Source: Chromera velia
Lineage: Eukaryota; Sar; Chromeraceae
Length of the DNA: 15,000 bases
Assembly (NCBI GenBank): GCA_018398765.1
Contig: JAHBMJ010005808.1
Span: 1-15,000, forward strand
Direction: 5' to 3'
Shown: positions 1 to 8,302 of the stretch, piece by piece
Layout: each line of letters starts with the position of its first letter
Position numbering within the stretch: the first letter of the stretch is position 1
Translations under genes and position numbers: made by a program
The notes under the pieces: model-generated
Databases searched by the model: none
The model's input: the letters and a program-made list of their open reading frames with translations, nothing else
Told to the model about the DNA's origin: nothing

Positions 1-194
1 GAGGAAAATGCGGCACGGCGTTCCGAAGGGACTGAGGAAAAGAATCGTGCATTTTTTGACTTTACATCAGGAATTTCATTTGAAACACAAAGGAGAAAGC
101 GATGAGATTTTAGGTCTCCTGTCGTTGTCCCTTCGGAGAGAAGTGCAACAGTTCGTGCGGAGACACGTGTTGAGGAATTTTGGGATGCTCGAAG
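1..194 (+). CDS. Gene A exon 1 in window (C-linker), 5' incomplete
   Basis: The reading frame starts at base 2 (R-K-M-R-H-G-V-P) and runs with no stop to the donor at 195 (gtcggt). It encodes the C-linker and the first CNBD helix. The ATG at 8 is internal, because family members have six transmembrane helices before this point. The exit phase is 1, which the next exon completes to a Gly codon. The exon may begin before the window. Confidence 0.8.
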
Positions 195-656
195 GTCGGT
201 GGGTGGGTGGGTGGGTGGGTGGGGGCATGAGGTGGGTAGGGGAGAGAGAGTCTTTTCTTTCTTTGATTTTCTGCATGCTTCCTTCGCTGTCTTTTTTTTG
301 TCTTTTGTCACGGACCGCTCGACCGACACTGAGGCATCCCTCATATGCATGGACAAAACTGACTCTATGCATCTGCACAGTTGATATTTATACTTCTGAT
401 CCGACATTCCATCCACTCCATGCTTCATTCATCTTTTTATTGTTTCTTTCTTTCTTTCTTTCTTTCTGCAGGAAGCAGTGAGGGTCTCCTCGTACGACTG
501 GTGCTCCGACTGATTCCTTTACAGGGTTCTGCTGGGGACCTGTTGTTTGAACCCGTCAGTTAGTCGTTATGCAGTGTTTCTCTTTTTTGGGGTCGGGGGG
601 TGGATTGTGCTCGCTGCACTTTTTCTTTGCTTCTGACTTTGTTGTCTCTGTGCATC

Positions 657-693
<37 letters not shown>

Positions 694-710
694 TCCCTCC
701 CTCCCTCCCT

Positions 711-745
<35 letters not shown>

Positions 746-763
746 CTCCCTCCCTCCCTCCCT

Positions 764-798
<35 letters not shown>

Positions 799-1749
799 CT
801 CTCTCTGCTCTCTTCCTCGGTCCGCTTGTCCGCTGATTATCGTCTTCCTTCTCTCGCATTCTGAAACATGGGCGGCTTTTTCGCCCCCTGTCTCTTGTCT
901 GTTCTGTCCCTAATGACTTCCGTTTGTACCTCTTATGGCCGGTCTGTCGGTGTATCTATCCACCCCTCTGTCTATCTGTGTGTCTGTCTATTTCAACGTC
1001 AATCACCCAACCCATCTAGCCATTTACCTATTGATGTGTCCGTGTTGGTCTTGTCCATTTGCTTCTTGACCTTGGCTGATCCATGCGTATTCTTCCTGAT
1101 TCTCCTTTCTGTGTGTGTCCCTATGCAATGCTTCCGGGTCGGTTGTGCACTTTGCGTGCCAACGTATCATCTCAATCATGTTTTTGTTCTTCCTTGGACC
1201 TGTGCTTTCCTTGCAGGGTGAGGTTGCGGACTGTATGTTTTTCCTCGCAAGCGGCGCTGTGAAGCTTTCGGGTTTTCGTCAGAGGGGAGACGTCACTCTC
1301 TGCAGCGGTTCGCATTTCGGTGAACTCTCTCTTCTTGTGGCGTCGCTTCGTGCGTGCAGAGCCCGGTTAGTCGATTGCTTGTTTGTGTGCCATCCGTTCG
1401 ATCTTTTGGTCTCCTTCTTGCAGAGGCACGCTGGATCGGATCTGTGGGGAGGGAATCTGGCGCATGCAGACGGAGGGAAGGAATTGAATCCCTTCTTCTT
1501 TTATTGGGGCGTTGGAAGGCTTCGTACTGCTGTGGAAAACGTGTCGCCACAATTCTTGGCTTGTGCTCTCCTTTGACTTCTTCTTCTTCTTCTCGTATTT
1601 GTGTGCCGATTGTGCGGCTCGATATCTTGATTGTGCAAACGAATGTGTGTATGACCCCTGTATGATCGATTGCAGGTGCTCGTCGTTTTGCGAGCTGTAT
1701 GTCCTGACGACTGTGGACTTCCTCGAAGTTCTTCAAGCACGTCAAGTCA

Positions 1750-1790
<41 letters not shown>

Positions 1791-4700
1791 GCTGTCTCTC
1801 TTTCTTTCTTGTGTGTCTCGGCTCGTCGTTGTGGGGATCATTACTTCGTTCGGCCTTTTGCGGGATTTACTTCCTGCGTTTTTCCTTTTCCCTCCGACAA
1901 ATTAGTGGAAAGAGGTATCTGGCCTGGCTGGCATCCGACAAAATGCAAAAATTTCCTGACCGACCAGAGTGTCCCCTACTCGGCGTGTGCATTACTTGGT
2001 GCATATCTCTGTATTCGCATGTGTACCTGTCGGTGTCTCTGTGTGTCTGCATGTGGGTCGACATCTCTCTCCTTAATTTCATGTATGTCTACACGTCTCT
2101 GTCTCTTTGTCTCTTTGCATCTGTCTGTCTGTCTGTCTGTCTGTCTGTGTGCGCGTGCGTGTGCAGGAATTTCCTGACGAGCAGAGAGCGCTGAACTCTT
2201 TGGCCGAGGAGGTAATGGTGGCCTCCCGGTCTTCAGAGGAGTCGGAGCTGGAGGCCCAGTTCGGGTGGTCGAAGGATGGTCTGCCGTTTGAGGGAAGGGG
2301 CCTCTCGGATCTGGACTTCATGGTACAACTCGACAGAATCATCGGGACGTTCGCACACAGGAGAATAGACGAGCTGGTGTCTTATGAGTTGGGGGATGAC
2401 GGCCTGTCACCGAATGTGCATGAACAGCAGGGGAGAGATTTGAGGTATGCGGGGGGGGACACGAAACCTTTGTTTTTCAGGCCGGGGGAGGTGTCAGATG
2501 AGGGGGGGAGTGAGGATGGGAAAGAGGAGGGAAGTGAAGGGCTCCAGTCACCAGATGGGGGGTCTGTTGAAGGAGAGGGAGGAAAACTAGGGCTGGAGGG
2601 AGGGGACGGGGAGAGGGATGGCGGTGAGCATGCGGGAGTTTTAGGTGGAGGTTCTGACCCTTCCAGTGGGAGTCAGTTTTCGGGTTTCAATTCTTTGAGT
2701 TCGTTGGGGGACGAGGACAGAGATAAGAACTGGACACCCTATAGTCCGCAAGGCCGTAGGTCGAGCAAGGAAGGCAACCGCGCATCGATATTTTATCAGG
2801 GACAGAGTCAAAGTGCTGCCGTTGCCCGGCCGTCAGTGGCACAACAGAAGCGCAGTATTCAGGGAATACAGACGGGAGTTGCATTTGATGCTCCTGAGGG
2901 TGGTGGGGATAAGGAGAAGGTCAAAGGGCGAGAATCGACTCTCCTTGATAGGACACTCACGCTAGCCAAACAAAGGCACGGTGTGTCTCTACAGAAGGTC
3001 CTAGAGGCACAGCTAGGCCAAGGAGGGGAGCATCAATATCTGTCTGGAATGACCTCGAAGGACGGCTCTTTCAAAGGAGGGGGGGGACTTCTCAATACCT
3101 CTTTCAAAGGAGGGGGGGGACTTCTGAATAGAGAGGGCTCGTCAAAAGGGGGGGCAGTGGCAGCGTTAGTGAACCCTAAAATTGTCGCATCCCAATTGCG
3201 AGACCTCACAGCAGACGGCGGCGATGTTTCACCTTCGCGAAACGCAGCAGCAGCAGCAGGGAAAGGAGACGACCAAGGGGGGGGTCCAAGAGGGTCTGTT
3301 CTTCCAGGTGCAGCGGTGCAACGGCGTCCGTCTCTCAATGTAGCCACAGATACTCCCATATCCGGAGTGGCATCACCCAAGTCTCCCTTCTCACCTTCGA
3401 GAAGCCCTCCGCCTATTCCTCCCGTAAGAGGTAACACGGTCTCATCTGACTCTTCCTCCCCCGTTCCACTGCCCTCTGTTTCTCCGACCGCCTCTCCTGT
3501 CCAAAAAACAAGGTCCAACCCGGCAGCTTCTCCTCAAATGAGGGGGCGCAGGCTCTCATTGAACCCTCTGTCTGGGAACATCGAGGCAGCGGGGCGGGGG
3601 CTTTTCGGGGGAGATGACGATGGAAATCCTTTGGGGTGAGTCAAGGTGGTTGGTTGGTTTGTTAGGAAAAAAGACGAATTTGTCAAGTTTCCTGGGCTGC
3701 GGCTTTTCAGCCCTTTTCAGGTTCCAATCCCTCCATACAACACTCGAGAGAGTTTCAATTGTTTTTGGATCGATGAGGGGGCATACCCCTACCTACCCAT
3801 GCGTGTGTCTGTCCCGTGTTTTTGTTGATCTATCTTGTTGCGATTTCTCTCGAAGTTCTGGAAGCTCCAAAAGAGTGTTCTCTTTCCAGATTTGAATTTT
3901 GTTTCAACGCCGACATTTTTGTTTCTCAGAGGAGAACCCGAAGCTTCTGCTCACTCTATTTCTTCACAGTTTTCCCATTCGGAGGAGTGTCAAACTACAC
4001 ACTGAAAAAAAACTTTTTCTTTTCTGCGCGCATCTTTACCAGGCAAAACTCTCATGCGCATATCCATTTCCCTGAGGCGAATCCATTGAATGTGCATGTC
4101 TGCAGAGAGGAGGACCAAGCCCCGAATACCTACCTACTCAAAAGCCCGCCCGGAGGAGCGAAAGCATCTCCAACCCTGCCGAAGCGCCCATCATTGATGG
4201 CCAGAGCGGGATTGATGGAGGCTGCAGCAGTCCGCCGCTCTTCAGTCTCGCCTGCACCGCCACGCGCCGCCACATCCCCGAATGAACTTCCCCAAGCGGC
4301 AGGGCGTCGCCCGTCCATCATTCCTCCCGAGAGCGCAACTACAAATCGCCGAAAGTCGCAAACAGTATTCCCACTTGAAGTGGGGGGGCCCAACAGAGGC
4401 TCTGCGAGGACATCTCTCGTCGGAAACACCCCAGGAGTAGGAGAGGGGGGCAGAAGAAGGTCTGGCCTCGGTCCGTCGACACCGGGGATGCTTCCCGAAG
4501 GTGCATCCATTCTGAATTTTCTTGAAAAAGACGCTGCAGATATGCAGAAAATTGAAAGAGAAAGGGGAGCATTCAACCGAAGCTTTCAAAGGGGTTCCAA
4601 TCTGAGCATGCACATGCGTCGAAGTTCGCAGCAGACTGTCAAGTCACAGCAGACAAATCAGACCACTCCATCGAGAAATCAGTCCAGCGCCACAGCCGCA

Positions 4701-5683
4701 GCAGCCAACAGAAACAGTTTCGTGTCCCTAACTCCTCAACAAGGACCGGAGGAATTAGCAATGAATGTCCCCAGAAGGCTCTCACTAGCCGTGTTAGATC
4801 CCCCTGCTTCCGCAACCTCCATGTCCGGTCGAGTCTCTAAGGACGCAGGGAAACCGGATGCGCGAGGAGATGATGAAGGCGCAGACTTATCTGTCTCCGA
4901 CGATTCCGACGATGCAGACGAGGCCACTCCCGTGCTAGACGGCAGAAGAAAGTCGACAAAGGGATCTGCACGGGCCAGTCTGAGAGGGAGCGTCAGGGGG
5001 AGTACCCGTAATTCGGTCGAGGCCTGGGCACGTGATAGGGGAGAGGCGACCATAGGGGGACCTGGTCGACAGCCGAGTTCCATTTTAAGATCTCCGACGG
5101 GACCTAAGAGGGTCAACAAAAGAGCCTCGTGGGTGGACCTCACGGGGGGGGAGGAGAAGCCTTTGGAAATTGTGCACATGATTGAAAAGGAACCCGGTGT
5201 GAATAATGATCTATCGGGTGTACTCGAGGAGGACGAAGAGGAGGACGGAGAACTTTATAGGTGGAGCCCAGAGGATGCGAAGGCCTTCTCGAGGTCGGTG
5301 GGAAGTTCACTTATGCTTTCATTCATTCACTCATTCATTCATTCATTCTTTCTTTCTTTCTTTGTTCCTTTGTTTCTTTCTTTTTTTCTTTCTTTGTTTC
5401 TTCCTTTCTTTCTCTCTTTCTTTCATTCTTTCATTCTTTCTGCCTTTCTCTCTTGCTTTCATTCTTTCATTCATTCTTTCATTCTTCCTTTCTTTCTTTC
5501 TTTCTTTCTTTCTTTGTTTGTTTCTTTCATTCTTTCATTCTTTCATTCTTTCTTTCTTTCTTTCTTTCTTTCATTCTTTCATTCGTTCTTTCTTTCATTC
5601 TTTCATTCTTTCATTCTTTCATTCTTTCATTCATTCTTTCTTTCTTTCTTTCTCGCTTCCTTCCTTCCTTCCTTCCTTCCTTC

Positions 5684-5714
<31 letters not shown>

Positions 5715-8302
5715 TTTTTCTGTGTTGCTATCCATACACGGGAGAAAGAATCATGGAAAAAACATTGTGGTCAAAATTGAAGCTAAGAGAACTACACCTC
5801 GTTCACTCCGTGTATCAATAAAAGTGTTTTGATTCAGTTCGACCCTGGAGGCATTCTACACAGAGTTACAACCGAAGACACCCCTACGACCGGAAGTGAA
5901 GATAAACGAAATGCTTCTTCATTTCAGAAGGATTCAATTCATACTGATAAGCCTTCCGTGTGTCTGATACGTACACTCTCTTTATCCCTTTTGACCTCCC
6001 TCTCTTTATCCCTTTTGACCTCCCTCTCTTTATCCCTTTTGACCTCCCTCTCCCCCCCCTGTCTCTCTCTCTCTCTGCCTATCTGTCTTCTCAGGCTTCT
6101 CTCTTATCAATTCCCCAGAATGGCAGACATCACAGACATTAGGGACTTCACCTCCTTGGTGCCCTCTTGGCTGAACGGTCCGTGAGTCAGTAAGACAGCT
6201 GCATGATCGAACGAGTGACCTGCATGGCGGGTGACTAGCTGGGAGAACTAACTGTACGCTGTGGTGCTCAGGCTAGTTTGTTTATTGGAGGTGCATTGCT
6301 GCTGTCAGGCAAAGAAGTCTACAGGGCCTCTTTGAAAGAACGGGCTTGGGAGGGCATTTTTGTTCTTTCTTTTTGGAGGTCGGAAGGATTTTTTTTTTTT
6401 TTTGAGGTCTGACGTCTACGCGTCGTGTTCAGCTTCCTTCCGATTCTCTGAGTGAATAATTCATTCCTTCACAGACTCCATTCGCGAATTTTGTTTTGTA
6501 AGTGGACGCGTTTTTTCTTTCTTTTTGTTCATTTTGTTTCACACCCTAGCTCAACTGAGTCAGTCTCTTTGGTGCATCGTACATTCACCTGCTGGTCCAC
6601 TGACATCTACACAGAATTGGAGATCAGCTCTTGTCTGTCTGTCCGTAGTTTCCTTTTCTTTCCTCTCTTACTTCTCTTTCTTTTCGTCTCTCTGTCCCTC
6701 TCTCTCTGCTTTCTCCAGTACTGGACGATGACTTCTCGGACGAAGACGGAGAATTCGGGGAGGAGTTCCACGGACAAGAGCACTACCCATGGAGCCTTCA
6801 TGAAGATGAGGGTCTGATATCCGACTCAGGGCAGGCAGACAACGTCTTGTCTGTACAGGGGGGCCCGGGTCCAGGGGCTCTCCTCACTCCCCGGCTATCT
6901 CAGAGCTCATTGACCAGAGGAAATTCAGGGGACAGCGAAAGGGGATCGAATGGCCGGAAGGATAGCAGAGCCCTCTCTCCTCCGTCTCCAAACATTTACA
7001 ATGGAGACAATTACCGAAGGCACTCCCGACAGAACAGTCTCGCCCTTGCGACTGCTGCTGACAGCCCCTCTCGGGCACGTCCCCTTACTTTAATCACCGC
7101 AGTACAAAAAGAAAAAGACCAGAAGGAGAGACGAAGGTCAGTCAGGTACCATAGTCTGAACCCCAACGACACACTCACAGGAGACCCCCAGATATTCCAG
7201 TCGCCTCGGGGAGGTCAACCAAGAGGCAACGTGGCTTCAGGTCTCAACGCAGCCGCTGCAGCTGAGCAGGGCGCCAGCGGAGGCCCCAAGCGAAAGGGAG
7301 CAGACGGAGGAGGACACACGCCCCGATCCCCCAGCCATGGTAGCATTCGCGATCATGACCTCCCAAACGCACGATTGATTCGACGGCAATCTTCCATTTT
7401 TGCGCTTCCTGTTGGAGGCCAAAGCTTTACTGGAAGGGGGGAGAGAAGCCCCTCTCTTGGGGCTGGACGGTTGTCCCGGAAGGGCAGCACTGCAGACAAC
7501 AAAGGCGGGGGAGGTCCCTCGGGTTCCAAAAACAGTCCGTCACAATCGGGGGGGCGTCGGATGTCTCGCAAGGGTAGCAGCGCTGTACAGTCTGCAGAGG
7601 GGGGGGGCAGGAGCAGCCGGACATCATCCATTTCCAACGAGGGGGGGCAGAAAGACAAGGGGAGCTTTGGAGGTTCCCACAGTGGGAAGAACACATCGAT
7701 TTTACAAGTCTACGGTCCTGAGGGAAGGCAAGAGCGAGAGGGGGTTGGCGCGGACAGTACGGGTTTCTACGCCAGCAAGCACGGGGTCCTAGACGGTTTG
7801 CGTAAAATGCAAAAAGTGAGTGAGAGTGTGAATTGAGAGCTTGCTTGCTTGTGTGTCTGGAAAGCTAGAAACAACAGGGTATGAAACTCACTCTTATCCT
7901 CTTCATTCTCCCATCTTCTTCTCTATTACCATCTCAAGCCCCCCGCTCTGCTCTCTCTTCTCCTGCCTTGTTTTACGCCGGTCCACTGGAAACTGTCCTT
8001 AAGTCGCATCTCGCACAGCGCTTTCATGGATCACTGCATGAAATGTCTTTTTGAATTGGTTGGAGTCAGCGGGAGACATGATATGAGAGAGAGCTGTAAT
8101 TAAGAGAATAAACTCTTTCAATTACTTTTGAATATATCCGCAGGTTCGTCAAGACGTCGGTGTTCTGAAGGATCCCTCCACCCATGGATTCGAGCACGCA
8201 ATTGCAAAGGAGAAGTTTGAGCGTCAGAAGGTCTCGGAGAAGAAGCTTCTCTCCTCACGGAGGGCCTCAGGGGCCGGTATCATGGGAGGGTTTGGATTTT
8301 AG
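1..8302 (+). CDS. CNBD-containing ion channel, C-terminal part (gene A, 10 exons, 5' end off window)
   Basis: Joining ten exons gives 1497 codons plus a stop with consistent phases. Residues ~1-62 read as the C-linker of EAG/HCN/CNG-type channels (VPKGLRKRIVHFL, then SLSLRREVQQFVRRHVLRNF). Residues ~63-175 are the CNBD: GDLLFEPGE, MFFLASGAV, the phosphate-binding cassette with F126-G127-E128 and R137, then ELYVL, DFLEVL and the closing helix FPDEQRALNSLAEEV. In this family cyclic nucleotide binding through the C-linker modulates a six-helix cation (often K+) pore in a membrane; that pore would lie upstream and is not visible. From residue ~200 to the end no domain is recognisable: the tail is Ser/Gly/Pro/Arg-rich, probably disordered, and studded with R-R-x-S sites. 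The last residues are RRASGAGIMGGFGF. The C-linker makes a channel more likely than a PKA regulatory subunit or another CNBD protein, but ion selectivity cannot be told. Confidence 0.85.
195..471 (+). other. Gene A intron 1
   Basis: It begins gtcggtgggtgggtgggtgg, a (GGGT)n run directly at the donor, and ends in (TTTC)n then tgcag. No coding content is supported. Confidence 0.75.
472..554 (+). CDS. Gene A exon 2 (first CNBD strands)
   Basis: The exon follows a (TTTC)n polypyrimidine tract and a tgcag acceptor at 467-471 and ends before gtcagt at 555. It encodes GSSEGLLVRLVLRLIPLQGS and then AGDLLFEP. The PGD-like turn of the CNBD reads AGD here. Entry phase is 1 and exit phase 0. Confidence 0.82.
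555..1216 (+). other. Gene A intron 2
   Basis: A 662-nt pyrimidine-rich intron (gtcagt to ttgcag). It carries the 53-bp-period CT/CCCT repeat at 661-797; the rest is C/T-rich with no coding signal. Confidence 0.8.
661..797 (+). repeat. 53-bp higher-order repeat of (CCCT)n and (CT)n
   Basis: After a leading (TC)n run, a unit of g-ctccctccctccctccc followed by (CT)n begins at 692, recurs exactly at 745, and a third start is seen at 798. The period is 53 bp. It lies inside intron 2. Confidence 0.9.
1217..1365 (+). CDS. Gene A exon 3 (CNBD beta-roll and phosphate-binding cassette)
   Basis: The acceptor is ttgcag at 1211-1216 and the donor is gttagt at 1366. The exon starts with GEVADCMFFLASGAVKLSG and reaches HFGELSLLVASLRACRAR. 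It holds the FGE glutamate (E128) and the arginine (R137) that in other CNBDs contact the ribose and the cyclic phosphate. The exit phase is 2; the split codon is Arg. Confidence 0.88.
1366..1675 (+). other. Gene A intron 3
   Basis: A 310-nt intron from gttagt to gattgcag that splits an Arg codon in the phosphate-binding cassette. It contains a TTCTTCTTC tract near 1576-1593. No other feature is seen. Confidence 0.75.
1676..1745 (+). CDS. Gene A exon 4 (end of CNBD beta-roll)
   Basis: The acceptor is tgcag at 1671-1675. The exon encodes CSSFCELYVLTTVDFLEVLQ plus ARQ, the last CNBD strand and the start of the B/C helices. The donor at 1746 (gtcaag) is chosen because only this GT leaves phase 0 for exon 5; the GTs at 1741 and 1751 do not. 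Confidence 0.78.
1746..2166 (+). other. Gene A intron 4, with (CT)n and (CTGT)n tracts
   Basis: A 421-nt intron. (CT)n lies at 1754-1788, close to the donor, and (CTGT)7 at 2121-2148, close to the gtgcag acceptor, where it serves as the polypyrimidine region. Nothing coding is supported between them. Confidence 0.75.
2167..3635 (+). CDS. Gene A exon 5 (CNBD C-helix and first part of disordered tail)
   Basis: The acceptor is gtgcag at 2161-2166, after a (CTGT)n tract; the donor is gtgagt at 3636. The exon opens with EFPDEQRALNSLAEEVM, which completes the CNBD, then a segment with some order (DLDFMVQLDRIIGTFAHRR, near 2310-2365). It then becomes Gly/Ser/Glu-rich and finally Ser/Pro-rich. Long G-runs encode the poly-Gly stretches. 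R-R-x-S sites lie near 2755, 3322 and 3546. A stop (tga, 3637-3639) just past the donor shows the intron must be removed for the tail to be made. Confidence 0.85.
3067..3132 (+). repeat. 33-bp (11-aa) tandem duplication in the channel tail
   Basis: Two adjacent 33-bp copies (3067-3099 and 3100-3132) encode SFKGGGGLLNT and SFKGGGGLLNR, with only a few base differences near the 3' end. The frame is kept. Confidence 0.88.
3636..4105 (+). other. Gene A intron 5
   Basis: A 470-nt intron from gtgagt to ctgcag. It has T-rich stretches near 3890-4025 and other AG acceptor-like sites (for example after tttccag near 3890), but only 4105/4106 restores the Glu/Pro-rich frame in phase. Confidence 0.72.
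4106..5293 (+). CDS. Gene A exon 6 (disordered tail, richest in R-R-x-S sites)
   Basis: The acceptor is tgcag at 4101-4105. The exon starts by completing a Gly codon and then reads EEDQAPNTYLLKSPPGG. It holds about nine basic-Ser sites (for example KRPSL, VRRSS, GRRPSI, NRRKSQ, GRRRSG, MRRSS, RRLSL, GRRKST, KRASW). It ends with an acidic patch and LYRWSPEDAKAFS. The donor at 5294 (gtcggt, the same hexamer as the exon 1 donor) gives exit phase 2, which fits exon 7. GTs at 5299 and 5305 are alternatives that would skip to exon 9. Confidence 0.8.
5316..5716 (+). repeat. ~400-bp (TTTC)n / (ATTC)n / (TTCC)n pyrimidine microsatellite
   Basis: Nearly pure tetranucleotide array. Blocks of CATT and CTTT alternate, and the 3' end turns to (TTCC)n near 5660-5685. 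The long stop-free frames across it (Phe/Leu/Ser-only peptides) are translations of the repeat, not genes. Confidence 0.95.
5978..6049 (+). repeat. 24-bp tandem repeat, three exact copies
   Basis: Units start at 5978, 6002 and 6026 and begin ctctttatccc, continuing ttttgacctccct. All three are identical. They lie in intron 6. Confidence 0.92.
6119..6181 (+). CDS. Gene A exon 7 (63 nt)
   Basis: This small stop-free exon sits between a good acceptor (attccccag, ends 6118) and a consensus donor (gtgagt, 6182). It reads R-MADITDIRDFTSLVPSWLNG-P. Its entry phase of 2 matches the exon 6 exit at 5293. Its composition is unlike the surrounding CT-rich intron. Its Met does not need to be a start. Confidence 0.6.
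6182..6474 (+). other. Gene A intron 7
   Basis: A 293-nt intron from gtgagt to cacag, with a run of T at about 6389-6404. No other feature is seen. Confidence 0.5.
6475..6497 (+). CDS. Gene A exon 8, 23-nt microexon (predicted)
   Basis: Twenty-three bases lie between a cttcacag acceptor (ends 6474) and a gtaagt donor (6498). Exon 7 leaves phase 2 and exon 9 needs phase 1; 23 nt is a length that converts one to the other, giving P-LHSRILF-L without a stop. The evidence is phase logic plus splice signals only. The alternative is a weaker donor (gtccgt at 6178) in exon 7 that joins exon 9 directly. Confidence 0.45.
6498..6718 (+). other. Gene A intron 8
   Basis: A 221-nt intron from gtaagt to ctccag; the 3' half (6640-6715) is strongly T/C-rich. 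Confidence 0.5.
6719..7815 (+). CDS. Gene A exon 9 (tail)
   Basis: The acceptor is ctttctccag, ending 6718; the donor is gtgagt at 7816. The exon opens with an acidic stretch (LDDDFSDEDGEFGEEFHGQE), then Ser/Arg/Gly-rich sequence with R-R-x-S or R-K-x-S sites near 7015 (YRRHSRQNS), 7130 (RRRSVR), 7380 (RRQSSI), 7475 (SRKGST) and 7556 (GRRMSRKGSS). It ends DGLRKMQK in phase 0. No known domain is seen. Confidence 0.8.
7816..8143 (+). other. Gene A intron 9
   Basis: A 328-nt intron from gtgagt to ccgcag. It lacks long microsatellites; its 3' part is AT-rich. Confidence 0.75.
8144..8302 (+). CDS. Gene A last exon (C-terminus and stop)
   Basis: The acceptor is atatccgcag, ending 8143. The exon reads VRQDVGVLKDPSTHGFEHAI, then a charged probable helix (AKEKFERQKVSEKKLL), then SSRRASGAGIMGGFGF and the stop tag at 8300-8302. 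Phase 0 matches exon 9. The base composition turns AT-rich just after the stop. Confidence 0.8.
   Translation, partial: VRQDVGVLKDPSTHGFEHAIAKEKFERQKVSEKKLLSSRRASGAGIMGGFGF

Larger units (their letters stand above)
5294..6118 (+). other. Gene A intron 6 (long, microsatellite-filled)
   Basis: An 825-nt intron. Its first half is the (TTTC)n/(ATTC)n array. The part from ~5720 to 5970 is ordinary mixed sequence and includes aataaa at 5816-5821, a possible premature poly(A) signal. The end has three 24-bp repeats and a CT tract before the acceptor at 6118. Confidence 0.65.

Noticed and set aside
8-10. ATG at 8 as the start of gene A
   Set aside because: The C-linker frame is already open at base 2 and the family needs a transmembrane part upstream; the Met is internal.
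656-859. - strand frame of Arg-Glu repeats, and + frames of Ser-Leu repeats at 569-913
   Set aside because: They are translations of (CT)n/(CCCT)n microsatellite inside intron 2; no composition or domain supports coding.
1293-1841. 182-codon - strand frame overlapping CNBD exons 3 and 4
   Set aside because: Shadow of introns and exons of gene A; Arg/Glu repeats come from (CT)n, and the + strand has clear CNBD homology.
5206-5832. Three long + frames rich in Phe, Ser, Leu and His that look like hydrophobic membrane proteins
   Set aside because: They only translate the (TTTC)n/(ATTC)n tract; all three frames stay open because the repeat has no stops.
5829-5970. Possible extra exon after gattcag, reading FDPGGILHRVTTEDTPTTGS
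   Set aside because: The acceptor-like site is fair, but entry would be phase 0, which matches no exon 6 donor, and no clear in-phase donor follows.
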